Shown: positions 28,693 to 36,928 of the stretch, in pieces
Numbering within the stretch: position 1 is the first letter of the stretch
Layout of the letters: each line of letters begins with the position of its first letter
Made by a program: the position numbers and the translations under genes
The notes under the pieces: generated by a model
Told to the model about the DNA's origin: nothing
Seen by the model: the letters and a program-made list of their open reading frames with translations, nothing else
The model's database searches: none
Assembly (NCBI RefSeq): GCF_022870905.1
Contig: NZ_CP091510.1
Location: 434,001-498,000, forward strand
Direction: 5' to 3'
Source: Neisseria arctica
GTDB taxonomy: Bacteria; Pseudomonadota; Gammaproteobacteria; Burkholderiales; Neisseriaceae
DNA length: 64,000 bases

Positions 28693-29583
28693 ATGAATAC
28701 TTTAAATGCAGGTTTTGAACTAATAAATGAAATTTTTGCGCAAACACAAGCCAATAAGCCACAGCCAAGAAAATATCAAGGTTTACCTGACTGTAAAATA
28801 ACAGGTGAAATTTACTCTTTGCCATTGGCTGCAGTATTGTGGTGTGGTGTTCCTATTGAAGAATCTGAAGCTGCAATTGCAGAGTCTGAAAATATGGGGA
28901 AAGGAATTTATAGGCACCCTTATATTCCATGTTTAGAAAAGAAAACGAGAGCTTTATATTTTGCTATTCAAGAGAATAAGTTAAGAACCTGTCGTGAACA
29001 TGGAGATGGCGGAGAAGGTAATGACCATGTGGCCTATGATCGCCGACACTTCTGGGCGTCTGATTTAAAGGAATTTATTGAGCAATACCACCCTGATGAT
29101 AAGCCAGCATTCCTTTTTAGCGATGAAGAGCGAAAACCGGAAATAGATTTACTAGAATATCAGCGTATGAATGCAGAATATATCAAGCAGCAAACGGAGA
29201 TAGTTCGTCTGAAAACAGAACTTGCTGCCGCTGAAAGTAAAGCGCGAGATAACGAAGCTGCTAAACTTACTGCAGATGATAGATTAGAAAAAGCAGTTCA
29301 AGTATATAGAGAAAACAAAGCAGAAATTGAATCGTTGAAAGAAGAAAATAAAAGGCTAAAAAATGCGATTAAGCAACCATCAGCCAAAACCACAAATAAG
29401 CAAAACGAAATCATAGCGGGGTTATCAGTTTTGTTTACTAAAACGGATGGCGCACAGCCATACGAAATGGCAGAAACCATTTTGCAAGAATGGCAGCGCA
29501 ATACAAAAGTGTTAGGCAGCGCACCAAGTAAAGAAGCAATAGCTGCTTATATCAAATTAGGTATGGAACGAATTAAACCTTAA
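28693..29583 (+). CDS. Coiled-coil mobile-element protein of unknown function
   Basis: The 296-residue protein has a conserved N-terminal half with SLPLAAVLWCGVPIEESEAA, GIYRHPYIPCLEKKTRALYFA and HVAYDRRHFWASDLKEFIE, then a coiled coil (about residues 155-240) rich in Glu, Lys and Leu, then a short alpha-helical end. I recall similar proteins as unnamed genes in betaproteobacterial mobile elements. No catalytic motif is visible. It follows a DUS at about 28618 and precedes the AlpA control region. Confidence 0.6.
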   Translation: MNTLNAGFELINEIFAQTQANKPQPRKYQGLPDCKITGEIYSLPLAAVLWCGVPIEESEAAIAESENMGKGIYRHPYIPCLEKKTRALYFAIQENKLRTCREHGDGGEGNDHVAYDRRHFWASDLKEFIEQYHPDDKPAFLFSDEERKPEIDLLEYQRMNAEYIKQQTEIVRLKTELAAAESKARDNEAAKLTADDRLEKAVQVYRENKAEIESLKEENKRLKNAIKQPSAKTTNKQNEIIAGLSVLFTKTDGAQPYEMAETILQEWQRNTKVLGSAPSKEAIAAYIKLGMERIKP

Positions 29584-29616
29584 TCCAATATTGGATTAAG
29601 TATATCCAATATTGAA
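29581..29616. promoter_or_regulatory. Palindromic operator candidate upstream of alpA
   Basis: TAATCCAATATTGGATTA (29581-29598) is a perfect 18-bp palindrome. ATCCAATATTGAA (29604-29616) repeats most of it. It is placed about 95 bases before alpA, as expected for a repressor or AlpA site. Confidence 0.55.
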
Positions 29617-29619
29617 CTA

Positions 29620-29639
29620 ACCGCCCCTATGAGGGCGGT
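29620..29639 (+). terminator. GC-rich hairpin before alpA
   Basis: ACCGCCC (29620-29626) pairs with GGGCGGT (29633-29639). The following TATATTTT is a weak T-run. It could end the preceding gene. Confidence 0.45.
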
Positions 29640-29691
29640 ATATTTTCGCCATGTTCCAACAACGCCCAAAGAGGTAAAAGGAGATTGAAAC

Positions 29692-29910
29692 ATGGCAGAT
29701 GCCATCTTACGCCAACTTGAAGTACGAAAACGCTTGGGAAACATTTCATCAAGCGCGCTTTGGTACCGGCTAGACCCTAAAAGTCATCTTTTTGACCCCG
29801 ATATGCCGAAACCTTTCAAACTATCCGCCAACGGCCGTTCAGTCGGCTGGCTGGAAAGTGAAATCGACGCTTATATCGAAAAACGCGCCGCCGTGCGTTT
29901 AGGTGCATAA
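29692..29910 (+). CDS. alpA: AlpA-family DNA-binding regulator
   Basis: The 72-residue protein has the AlpA/Vis pattern: LRQLEVRKRLGNISSSALWYR as the HTH, PKPFKLSANGRSVGWLESEIDAY as the wing, and an Arg-rich end. In P4 and related satellites such proteins activate integrase or excision, or control replication genes. A strong AAAAGGAG site precedes the ATG. It heads a tight run of small phage genes. Confidence 0.88.
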   Translation: MADAILRQLEVRKRLGNISSSALWYRLDPKSHLFDPDMPKPFKLSANGRSVGWLESEIDAYIEKRAAVRLGA

Positions 29911-29921
29911 GGGGGGAAATC

Positions 29922-30242
29922 ATGAATCAAAAAAATAACCGCCCAAACACCGGCAAAGGCATTTCAGGCGGCCAAAAAAAGGATAGCCGTAATCATACCG
30001 TTGTTTCATCAACCGATAAACAGGTTCAGCGAAAATTCATCCTGCAACGCTTGCGCCAACGCCCCCATAGCACGCTTGAGCTTCGTAACTTCGGCATTTG
30101 TGCGCCGGCTCCCCGCGTACTGGAATTACGCAGGCAGGGCTTTGATATTGCGACTACTTGGCGGCATGAAGAAGACCATGCGGGCATTACCCACCGCATA
30201 GGCGTTTACAGCCTGATAAGCGAGAAAGGGGCGCAGGTATGA
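29922..30242 (+). CDS. Small winged-helix-like phage protein
   Basis: The 106-residue protein has a polar N-terminus (about 35 residues) and a compact domain with ILQRLRQRPHSTLELRNFGI and RVLELRRQGFDIATTW. This is the layout of winged-helix proteins that help control phage genes. It overlaps the start of the next gene by 4 bases. Role not determined. Confidence 0.6.
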   Translation: MNQKNNRPNTGKGISGGQKKDSRNHTVVSSTDKQVQRKFILQRLRQRPHSTLELRNFGICAPAPRVLELRRQGFDIATTWRHEEDHAGITHRIGVYSLISEKGAQV

Positions 30243-30781
30243 ATGCATTGATCACCATCCCTTTTTACGACCAATCTTTAAATCTGATTGATTCAGACGG
30301 CAAGCCTTTTGTTGCCATGCGCCCTATTGTTCAGGGCATGGGCTTAGCTTGGCAGACGCAAGAACGGAAGTTAAAAAGCAGGTTTAGTTCAGTTATCACC
30401 ATAATGGTGACAACTGGTTTAGATGGCAAAAAATATCAAATGCTTTGCCTGCCTTTGGATAAGTTGCCTACATGGCTAATGACGCTTAATCCGCGCAAAG
30501 TTAAACCGGAAATCCGAGAAGCGATTAAACGTTACCAAGCCGAAAGCGAAGCGGTATTGTGGCAATACTGGACAGCCGGCATTGCGCGGCGTGACGAGAT
30601 ACGGCAAGCACTATCCGAGCTTATGGCAACAGAGGCGGAATCACTCAAGCGTGGCAGTGTGGCCGGTAAAGACCTGTATATCCGCAAACTGGAGAAGCAG
30701 CGTAACCAAGCCCAAATCGCCGCATTACAAGCGGAGCTGCCGTTTATTTGGAATGTGGTAGAGGAAAGGGCAACAGCATGA
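30239..30781 (+). CDS. Phage antirepressor N-terminal-domain protein (P22_AR_N type)
   Basis: The 180-residue protein opens with ITIPFYDQSLNLIDSDGKPF and AMRPIVQGMGLAWQTQERKL, the pattern of the P22 antirepressor N-terminal domain, with LPLDKLPTWLMTLNPRKVKP in the middle. A helical C-terminus (about residues 110-180) follows. In phages such proteins neutralise a repressor. In a satellite it may respond to a helper phage or induce it (inference). Its stop overlaps the next start (ATGA). Confidence 0.8.
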   Translation: MNALITIPFYDQSLNLIDSDGKPFVAMRPIVQGMGLAWQTQERKLKSRFSSVITIMVTTGLDGKKYQMLCLPLDKLPTWLMTLNPRKVKPEIREAIKRYQAESEAVLWQYWTAGIARRDEIRQALSELMATEAESLKRGSVAGKDLYIRKLEKQRNQAQIAALQAELPFIWNVVEERATA

Positions 30782-31323
30782 CACCAAAGCAAGAACAGTT
30801 TGCCCGTTTATACATCGAAACCGGCAACACAACCGAAGCATACCGCAGGGCGTATAGCACGGAAAACATGAAGCCCGAAACCATTACGAATGAAGCCTAC
30901 AAGCTACTGCAATCCCCCGATATTTCCGCGATGATAGATGACCTGAAAGCAGAGCATAAGGCGCGACATTGCGTAACCGTCGATGATGTTATTGCCGAGC
31001 TGGAGCAGGCGCGGCAGGCGGCGTTAAGCACGCCTACACCGCAATCCGGCGCGGCTGTATCAGCCACAATGGGCAAGGCTAAGATTTTGGGCTTGATTGT
31101 GGATAAAGCAGAAATCAAAGCAGAAGCGGAATTACATAGCCGCAAAATCGAACCGCCTCTTGAATCGCCTTTGAGTAAAGAAGAGTTAGGCAAAGTGATT
31201 ACGATGTCTTCCGGTGATTTAAGCACTATTACCCTTGCCGATCTTCAAGCGGTTACGGGTGATAGCAATGAAAAGCTGTATTGGGCAATTGTAACCATCA
31301 TCTCAATAAAGAAAATAACCTGA
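30778..31323 (+). CDS. Small terminase subunit (TerS, Terminase_2-like) without a large subunit
   Basis: The 181-residue protein starts at MTPKQEQFARLYIETGNTTE (30778, coupled by ATGA to the gene before), with the HTH-type TerS pattern AYRRAYS, NEAYKLLQSPDISAMI and a central coiled coil. The last about 45 residues look unlike the family and may reflect a truncated or replaced C-terminus. No large terminase, portal or capsid gene is present. Lone TerS genes are a hallmark of PICI-type satellites, which redirect helper packaging to their own DNA. Confidence 0.78.
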   Translation: MTPKQEQFARLYIETGNTTEAYRRAYSTENMKPETITNEAYKLLQSPDISAMIDDLKAEHKARHCVTVDDVIAELEQARQAALSTPTPQSGAAVSATMGKAKILGLIVDKAEIKAEAELHSRKIEPPLESPLSKEELGKVITMSSGDLSTITLADLQAVTGDSNEKLYWAIVTIISIKKIT

Positions 31324-31444
31324 TTAACCAGATTTTCAGGCGGCTTATAGGCTGCCTGGTTTGAATTTGAGGAATAAAGGCCGCTTCAGGGTAAAAATGC
31401 CACAACCATGGCAAATTGCCACACTTGCAACAGGTACACGAACA

Positions 31445-31975
31445 ATGAATTTGCTGACAAATACGCGCGTGCGCGCGAGAGAAAACCCCTTACTTGACAC
31501 TGGCGGAAAACCACGGCAATATTCAGCCATCGGTTTCAATCAACCGACCAGCCGTGGAAAGCTGGCACAAATCGGCAGACAAGCCGCCGGGAACTCAAAT
31601 TCTTTGAGCGGTGTTTTTACGTCTGCATATCCCCTTGTTTTACCTTTCGCAATGGTAGGCGGGGGCAAGGTACGGCCTAGCCGTGCCGGTTCGATTTGCC
31701 GGTTTTCCACCCCTTGCCCTTTGCTTGCCGCCCACCGCGTGGAAACGGAAAGCGGCAAAGAAGCCAAATCGAAAGGTACGATCATGCCAAAAATCCGTAA
31801 GGGCTATTCACGCCCGCTTATTTCCCGCTCTATCCGTTCGTTTGATTCGCTTGCCGAGGCAGGCCGTTTTATCGACCGTCTGACTTCCTGCAATGCCAAC
31901 GACTACCGTTTCAATATCGTGCAAAACGGCACGCGCTGGACGGTGTGCAATGTGATTTCGGGAGGTGTGCAATGA
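31445..31975 (+). CDS. Ash/Icd-like satellite ORF (or shorter 63-residue protein from 31784)
   Basis: From 31445 the frame reads MNLLTNTRVRARENPLLDTG, resembling as I recall the opening of ash/Icd-like ORFs of P4-type elements, which lie upstream of the primase near the immunity region. An internal ATG at 31784 with AAAGG upstream gives a compact 63-residue protein (MPKIRKGYSRPLISRSIRS...), which may be the real product. The upstream half may then be an RNA leader. The stop overlaps the next start. Function not determined. Confidence 0.45.
   Translation: MNLLTNTRVRARENPLLDTGGKPRQYSAIGFNQPTSRGKLAQIGRQAAGNSNSLSGVFTSAYPLVLPFAMVGGGKVRPSRAGSICRFSTPCPLLAAHRVETESGKEAKSKGTIMPKIRKGYSRPLISRSIRSFDSLAEAGRFIDRLTSCNANDYRFNIVQNGTRWTVCNVISGGVQ
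31461..31477. repeat. 17-base alternating purine-pyrimidine tract
   Basis: ATACGCGCGTGCGCGCG alternates purine and pyrimidine without a break and is GC-rich. Such tracts favour left-handed DNA. It lies at the start of the Ash-like reading frame. Confidence 0.6.
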
Positions 31976-32307
31976 ATAACCGTCTTACCGTCAATAAATT
32001 CCATTATTCCGGCTTGCCTGAATTATTGGGCAACACCCACGCCTTGGCTAATTCCGAACGGTTAAGCCCTGAAGATGCAGATTATCTGCACTCTTGCGCC
32101 GATTCGGCAATGGTGTCGCTTGGCTCATTGCTGGAAACATTCGGGCGTTTGGTTGAAGTGAACAGCCACGCTACTGAAGTTCACCGTATTGAAAACGAGA
32201 CTGTTGTTCAAGCCGTGTTGGATATGAACACCATCGTAGGCGGCCTGATGCCTGTTTTGGCCGAAATCATGCAGGACTTGAAACACGTCCAAAAAGAGGG
32301 AGTGTGA
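31972..32307 (+). CDS. Hypothetical island protein
   Basis: The 111-residue, mostly helical protein starts at MNNRLTVNKFHYSG with GGGAGG upstream. A coiled-coil-like stretch rich in Glu, Val and Leu covers about residues 45-108. No recognised domain or signal peptide. It is coupled to neighbours on both sides in the small-gene run upstream of the primase. Confidence 0.6.
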   Translation: MNNRLTVNKFHYSGLPELLGNTHALANSERLSPEDADYLHSCADSAMVSLGSLLETFGRLVEVNSHATEVHRIENETVVQAVLDMNTIVGGLMPVLAEIMQDLKHVQKEGV

Positions 32308-32308
32308 T

Positions 32309-32605
32309 ATGGCAGCCATGACTTCAACCGTAAACTTGATCGCCCCCGTCTACATGCACAAAGAAACCTTTTCACCGGCAGACGGCAATTGTGAAGAAAC
32401 CTGCTATACGGCTTCCGTATTACCGCCCTGCCATTTGCGGCCCGATACTGATTGGCTTCAGAAAGAATGGAAGCCTTTCAATGCGCCCACGCAAGAGGAA
32501 GCGGAAGCCGCCGCAATGGCTTATTGCCGCGTTCAAGGCTGGCAGTATCAGCGCGTAAGCGGCAAGCAGCCGATTTATCCGCAAATTCACCATACCGCCG
32601 ACTAA
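32309..32605 (+). CDS. Hypothetical island protein
   Basis: The 98-residue protein starts one base after the preceding stop. It has three Cys in the first half and a C-terminal segment TQEEAEAAAMAYCRVQGWQYQRV. No family recognised. It is probably cotranscribed with the preceding gene and the primase. Confidence 0.55.
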   Translation: MAAMTSTVNLIAPVYMHKETFSPADGNCEETCYTASVLPPCHLRPDTDWLQKEWKPFNAPTQEEAEAAAMAYCRVQGWQYQRVSGKQPIYPQIHHTAD

Positions 32606-32797
32606 TCCAAATTATCCCATTTAGCCTATTCGCCGCCGCACCCAATATGCAGCGGTAGGGTTTTTGCAGCCGCAAACTTTCCGAAACCTTAAGTTTTACT
32701 AACCTGCATACTTTTTAAGTATTTGATTTAAATGGAAATGGTAAAAATAGTGATTTTGGTGGTTTGGGCTGCATTACGGGCAGAAAGAGATTGAATC

Positions 32798-33925
32798 ATG
32801 AACGACACCAGCAAGCTGATTAATGCAGACAACGTGCGGGCAGAGGCGCAACACCGCTGGCCGGGTATTTTGACCGCTTTGGGTGTGCCGCCTGAAGCAT
32901 TGAGCAACAAACACCAACCATGCCCGGCTTGCGGCGGGCGCGACCGCTTCCGCTTTGATGATAAAGACGGACGGGGAACGTTTATTTGCAGCCATTACAA
33001 CAATGGCGGTGGTGATGGTTTTCACTTGGTGCAGCACCTGTTTGATTGCGATTTTACCGCTGCCCTGAAATATGTGGCCGAAGTGTTGGGTTTGACCGCT
33101 TCAGACGGCGGCAAAACGGTAATGCCTGTTTCTGCTCCGCAGAAGCGCGTAGAGCCGCCTAAAGACCGCTTGGCTATCTTGACTAACCTTTGGAATGAAT
33201 CGCAGCCATTGAGTGAATCTGACGCCGTTATCGGCTATTTGCGGGGGCGTGGCTTGGCAATGGCAGCCGATATGCCGCAAATGTTGCGCTATCACCCGGC
33301 ATTGCCCTATTGGGTGCAGGTAAACGGCCAATGGCGGCAACAGGGCAATCACCCTGCCATGCTGGCCGCAATTTGTGATTTAGACGGCCATTTGCAGGGT
33401 TTGCATCAAACCTACCTGAAGCCGGCATGGGCTAAACCGTATGGCGACAACGGAAACCATCGGCCGACATACAGCAAGCTGAATCTGCATCACCCCGAAA
33501 CGGGCGATACCCTGCCTGCCAAGAAAATGCAGAGCCGCTATACAGGCAGTCTTACAGGCCATGCGGTGCAGCTTTTCCCGATAGATGAAAAGGGGCGTTT
33601 GTGCGTGGCAGAGGGCATAGAAACCGCACTGGCTGCCCGTGAATTGTTCGGTTTGCCTGTATGGGCGTGTTTGAGTGCAGGCGGGCTGAAATCGCTGGTG
33701 TTGCCCGACGGCCTGAAAGAATTGCTGATCGTGGCAGACCATGACGAGCCCCGCCCTATCGGCTATGAAGCTGCCCACGGTTTGGCTGTTCGAGCCATCA
33801 AGCAAGGCGTAAGGGTGCAGTTATGGCAGCCGGATGAAGCAGGCGACGCACTGGATGAATTGTGCAAGCGCAGCCGCCCGGCTTGGCGGATTGTGCAGCA
33901 ACTCAACACGGAATCGGCAAATTAA
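32798..33925 (+). CDS. P4-type primase with zinc finger and Toprim domain
   Basis: The 375-residue protein has an N-terminal P4-type zinc-binding domain (CPACGGRDRFRFDDKDGRG, then CSHYNNGGGDG; residues about 40-80) and a Toprim domain (AEGIETALAARELFG; DHDE motif LLIVADHDEP; about 260-350). It would make RNA primers for element replication. In phage P4, primase and helicase are one alpha protein; here they are two adjacent genes. A DUS pair hairpin at about 33931-33960 separates them. Confidence 0.9.
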   Translation: MNDTSKLINADNVRAEAQHRWPGILTALGVPPEALSNKHQPCPACGGRDRFRFDDKDGRGTFICSHYNNGGGDGFHLVQHLFDCDFTAALKYVAEVLGLTASDGGKTVMPVSAPQKRVEPPKDRLAILTNLWNESQPLSESDAVIGYLRGRGLAMAADMPQMLRYHPALPYWVQVNGQWRQQGNHPAMLAAICDLDGHLQGLHQTYLKPAWAKPYGDNGNHRPTYSKLNLHHPETGDTLPAKKMQSRYTGSLTGHAVQLFPIDEKGRLCVAEGIETALAARELFGLPVWACLSAGGLKSLVLPDGLKELLIVADHDEPRPIGYEAAHGLAVRAIKQGVRVQLWQPDEAGDALDELCKRSRPAWRIVQQLNTESAN

Positions 33926-33978
33926 AAAAAAGCCGTCTGAAACGTAATGCTTCAGGCGGCAGGAAAGAGGATAGCTAC

Positions 33979-35784
33979 ATGAATGAAATTGTACAGCAAA
34001 CCGGTGCAAACGGTGCAGAATGTAACGATAATGCCGTTTTGGCGGCATTGGCAGAAGACACCGCCATCATTATCGATCCGGCCACGATTAAACCGTTTAC
34101 CCCTGAATCTCGCTTTGTTTGCGACAACAAGGGCGTATGGTGGGTAGAAGTGAAAAACAACAGCGAAACAGGGGAACCGCACGAAATACCCTTACGTTTG
34201 AGCGACACTATCGACCTGATCGGCAGCGGGCAAGATGTGGCAGGCAATTATTACCGTGTAATCCAATACCGCGACAAGATCACCCGGCAGAACAAAATAG
34301 CCGTTATCCCCACTGCCGACATAGGCAGCAACCAAGGCTGGCAGCGTTTGCAGTCGTGGGGTATCACCATCTATTCAGGCCGCCGTAAGCGCGAACTGTT
34401 GGCAGACTATCTGCAAACAGAGGGCAGTAAGGCCGCCTATACCATCACCGAAAAGGCGGGCTGGCACGATAAAGCCTACATTCTTCCAAGCGGCGAAGTA
34501 ATTCATACCGGTGAGGAAGCCGCCCGGATCATCTACAACGGCGACAAGAGCCAAGCAGCGGCGTATCTGCAATCAGGCAGCCTTGAACAATGGCAGGCTG
34601 AAATTGCGCGATATGCGGCAGGTAACAGCCGCCTATGCCTAGCCCTTGGCATTGCCTTTGCCGCCCCTCTCTTATCGCTTCTGAACGTGGAATCAGGCGG
34701 TTTTCACCTATACGGCGACAGTTCGGACGGGAAAACCACTGCCGCCCGCGTCGCATTGAGCGTATGGGGCAAGCCGTCTGACATTCTGATGACGTGGCAA
34801 GGCACAGGGCTGGCGTTTTCCAATACCGCCGCTGCCCGTAATGACGGCCTGCTGGTGTTGGATGAAATCGGACAGGCAACACCGACAGTTGTCAGCAGTA
34901 CCGTTTACGGCATCATGAACGGTGTTAATAAGGCGCAGGGTGCAAAAGACGGCGGCAACCGCCATCAAAGCCGCTGGCGCGTGCTGGTGCTTTCTACCGG
35001 TGAAAAAACACCCGATACCATTATGCGCGGTACCGCCGACTGGCATGCAGGCCAATCGGCAAGGCTGCCCTCTATTCCCGCCGCCGCCCAATACGGTATC
35101 TATGACACTTTGCACGGCTTTAGCAGCGGTGCCGAATTATCGGAGCATTTGCAGGCTGCCGCTACCAACCAACATGGCAACGCAGGCCGTGCATTTATCC
35201 GCCTGCTGGACGATACCGCCAAAGACAGAGCGGAAGAACGTATTAAAGCCTTTATGGACGGCCTGCCCGAATTAAGCGGACAAGCCCGCAGGGTTGCCAA
35301 GCGGTTTGCGCTGATTGCCGCCGCCCTGGAATTGGCCGCCCCGGTAACAGGACTTGCCGCTGGTGTCGGTATGGCAGGTATCAAACAGTGCTTTGACGCA
35401 TGGCTGGCACGCACTGGAAGCGGCAAACAAGAGGACAAGCAAATCATCCAACAGGCAGAGGCATTTATGCAGATGCATGGTGATTCATTGCGTTTTATCG
35501 GTTGGAATGATGCAGAACCATACGTTAATCGCAATCATGCCGGCTATCGTAAATCTGCCACACAGGAAAACTCGCCTGATGAATTTTGGATCATCCCTGC
35601 CGTTTTTGAATCGGAAATCTGCCAAAGCTTTGATACGGCCAAAGTGTGTGCAGTTTTACACGGTATCGAGTGGCTGAAAAAACCTGATGGCACACGCTGG
35701 AGACACCAGCGCAAAGGTAAAGGGCGGTTTTATGTGTTGGTAGGCTTAGAACCGCCAAGTGATGAAGTGCCGGAATCGGAATAA
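33979..35784 (+). CDS. DUF927-domain helicase-like ATPase
   Basis: The 601-residue protein starts at MNEIVQQTGANGAEC with AGGAAAGAGG upstream; an open frame to 33862 overlaps the primase and is rejected. It has a DUF927 domain (about residues 80-330) with Walker A GDSSDGKTT and Walker B LLVLDEIGQA, and a C-terminal winged-helix-like part. DUF927 proteins act as replication helicases of mobile elements, partnering with a primase. The origin-like repeats follow directly. Confidence 0.9.
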   Translation: MNEIVQQTGANGAECNDNAVLAALAEDTAIIIDPATIKPFTPESRFVCDNKGVWWVEVKNNSETGEPHEIPLRLSDTIDLIGSGQDVAGNYYRVIQYRDKITRQNKIAVIPTADIGSNQGWQRLQSWGITIYSGRRKRELLADYLQTEGSKAAYTITEKAGWHDKAYILPSGEVIHTGEEAARIIYNGDKSQAAAYLQSGSLEQWQAEIARYAAGNSRLCLALGIAFAAPLLSLLNVESGGFHLYGDSSDGKTTAARVALSVWGKPSDILMTWQGTGLAFSNTAAARNDGLLVLDEIGQATPTVVSSTVYGIMNGVNKAQGAKDGGNRHQSRWRVLVLSTGEKTPDTIMRGTADWHAGQSARLPSIPAAAQYGIYDTLHGFSSGAELSEHLQAAATNQHGNAGRAFIRLLDDTAKDRAEERIKAFMDGLPELSGQARRVAKRFALIAAALELAAPVTGLAAGVGMAGIKQCFDAWLARTGSGKQEDKQIIQQAEAFMQMHGDSLRFIGWNDAEPYVNRNHAGYRKSATQENSPDEFWIIPAVFESEICQSFDTAKVCAVLHGIEWLKKPDGTRWRHQRKGKGRFYVLVGLEPPSDEVPESE

Positions 35785-35800
35785 TCGACCGCAACTATAC

Positions 35801-35832
35801 AAAGGCCGTCTGAAAATTCAGGCGGCTTTTTA
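35801..35832 (+). terminator. DUS-pair terminator after the helicase gene
   Basis: AGGCCGTCTGAA faces TTCAGGCGGCTTTTT. It carries the host-type DUS and ends the replication operon just before the heptamer cluster. Confidence 0.8.
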
Positions 35833-35896
35833 TTGTGGGTACGACCAACAGCAAAGCAGGGAAAAACGCTATACGCGAGAACAATTAAAAAGTAGT

Positions 35897-36147
35897 GGTT
35901 ACCGTGGTTACTTACAATTAAAAATGCCCTGTAAGCCTTTATTTATAAGCCTTTTGGCGGTAACCACTTACAAAAATTTACATGGTTACCTGCCGGTTAC
36001 CGTGGTTACCCTTTTAAAATCAGTGATTTATATTGTAAAGAAAATTTGGTAACCAGCGGTAACCAGTAAGAAAAATCTTAGTGGTTACCCGCAAAGCCTT
36101 TATCCATAAGGCTTTCAGCGTTTGGTAACCGGGTAACCACGGTAACC
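35897..36147. other. Candidate replication origin: GGTTACC iteron cluster
   Basis: Eleven exact GGTTACC heptamers lie in about 250 bases. Five are on the plus strand (35897, 35984, 35995, 36004, 36083) and six are inverted as GGTAACC (35959, 36048, 36058, 36124, 36132, 36141), with a near-copy GGTTACT at 35906. Spacings within groups are 8-11 bases, close to one helical turn. AT-rich stretches and two AAGCCTTTAT copies lie between. The position behind primase and helicase matches the P4 layout, where alpha binds iterons. No protein-coding frame is convincing here. Confidence 0.8.
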
Positions 36148-36323
36148 GGTGATTTTTCTGTATATATATACTTTCAGTCAGGCTAGTTTGCCTAATGATG
36201 CTTTGTTGATTCACTGGTTGGAAAACTTCCATGCTTTTATACCTATTAAATTTCCCAATAGGAAAACAAAGGGTAAAATATCAATTATTTTTTTTCGTAA
36301 TAAGAAATACTTGGAGGTTGGGA

Positions 36324-36647
36324 ATGGCTACTGTAATCGATACATTGTTTATCGAACTTGGTATTGATGCCAGCAAGTTTTCAAGTGAGGCGCAAAAAGC
36401 GACCGAAAAACTTGAAAAGATGGAAAAGGCTTTTGATAAGTCGGAAGCTGCTGCAAAGAAAAACGCAGAGCAGGCCAAGAAGAACGAAGTACAGTTCAAG
36501 CAGCTTGAAAAAAACATCAGAGATTTAGTCAAAGCATTTACTTCGTTTACTTCATTGGCTTTAGGTTCCGCTATGCAAGATACAGGCAAAGACATGATGG
36601 ACAGTATTAGTGAAGCGGTAACTCAACTTAACCCGGGGATGATGTAA
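36324..36647 (+). CDS. Truncated tape-measure-like protein
   Basis: The 107-residue protein starts at MATVIDTLFIELGIDASKFS with GGAGG at 36313-36317. Its opening and following coiled coil (TEKLEKMEKAFDKSEAAAKK) match the N-terminus of phage tail tape-measure proteins, which are usually many hundreds of residues. It stops after a short hydrophobic stretch (SFTSLALGSAM). It may be debris or a small tail-assembly interference protein. Confidence 0.6.
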   Translation: MATVIDTLFIELGIDASKFSSEAQKATEKLEKMEKAFDKSEAAAKKNAEQAKKNEVQFKQLEKNIRDLVKAFTSFTSLALGSAMQDTGKDMMDSISEAVTQLNPGMM

Positions 36648-36664
36648 TAGCAGGGAAATGAGCC

Positions 36665-36904
36665 ATGAAAGCAGATACCATGAGTGCAACTGAAATCTAT
36701 CACTTACGCCGCTCTATCCGGCTAAGTGGAGCAAAGCGGTTTCATACGACCACACAACGGGAATTTGCCGATATTCTCGGCGTATCGTTGGACGCTGTGA
36801 AAGCATGGGAACAAGGCCGCCGACGCCCTAGAGCCGCTGCCGTAACACTCTTGAATCTTATCCGGCGTAATCCAGCTATTGTTGAGACAATGAAAGTAGA
36901 TTGA
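36665..36904 (+). CDS. Small HTH regulator (NadS/HigA-like)
   Basis: The 79-residue protein has a clear HTH (TTQREFADILGVSLDAVKAWE) followed by RRRPRAAAVTLLNLIRRNP, the form seen in HigA/NadS-type antitoxins. Start at 36665 or 36680. No toxin gene adjoins it. It lies 17 bases after the tape-measure fragment. It could be an orphan antitoxin or an element repressor. Confidence 0.65.
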   Translation: MKADTMSATEIYHLRRSIRLSGAKRFHTTTQREFADILGVSLDAVKAWEQGRRRPRAAAVTLLNLIRRNPAIVETMKVD

Positions 36905-36928
36905 TCCGTATCGTAACCATTAAATAGC

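Noticed and set aside
35897..36147. CRISPR-like array from the repeated GGTTACC heptamers
   Set aside because: Repeats are only 7 bases, occur in both orientations and have irregular short spacing; no cas genes are near.
35591..36367. Small frames in and around the origin region
   Set aside because: They are generated by the GGTTACC repeats or the helicase antisense strand and have no ribosome sites.
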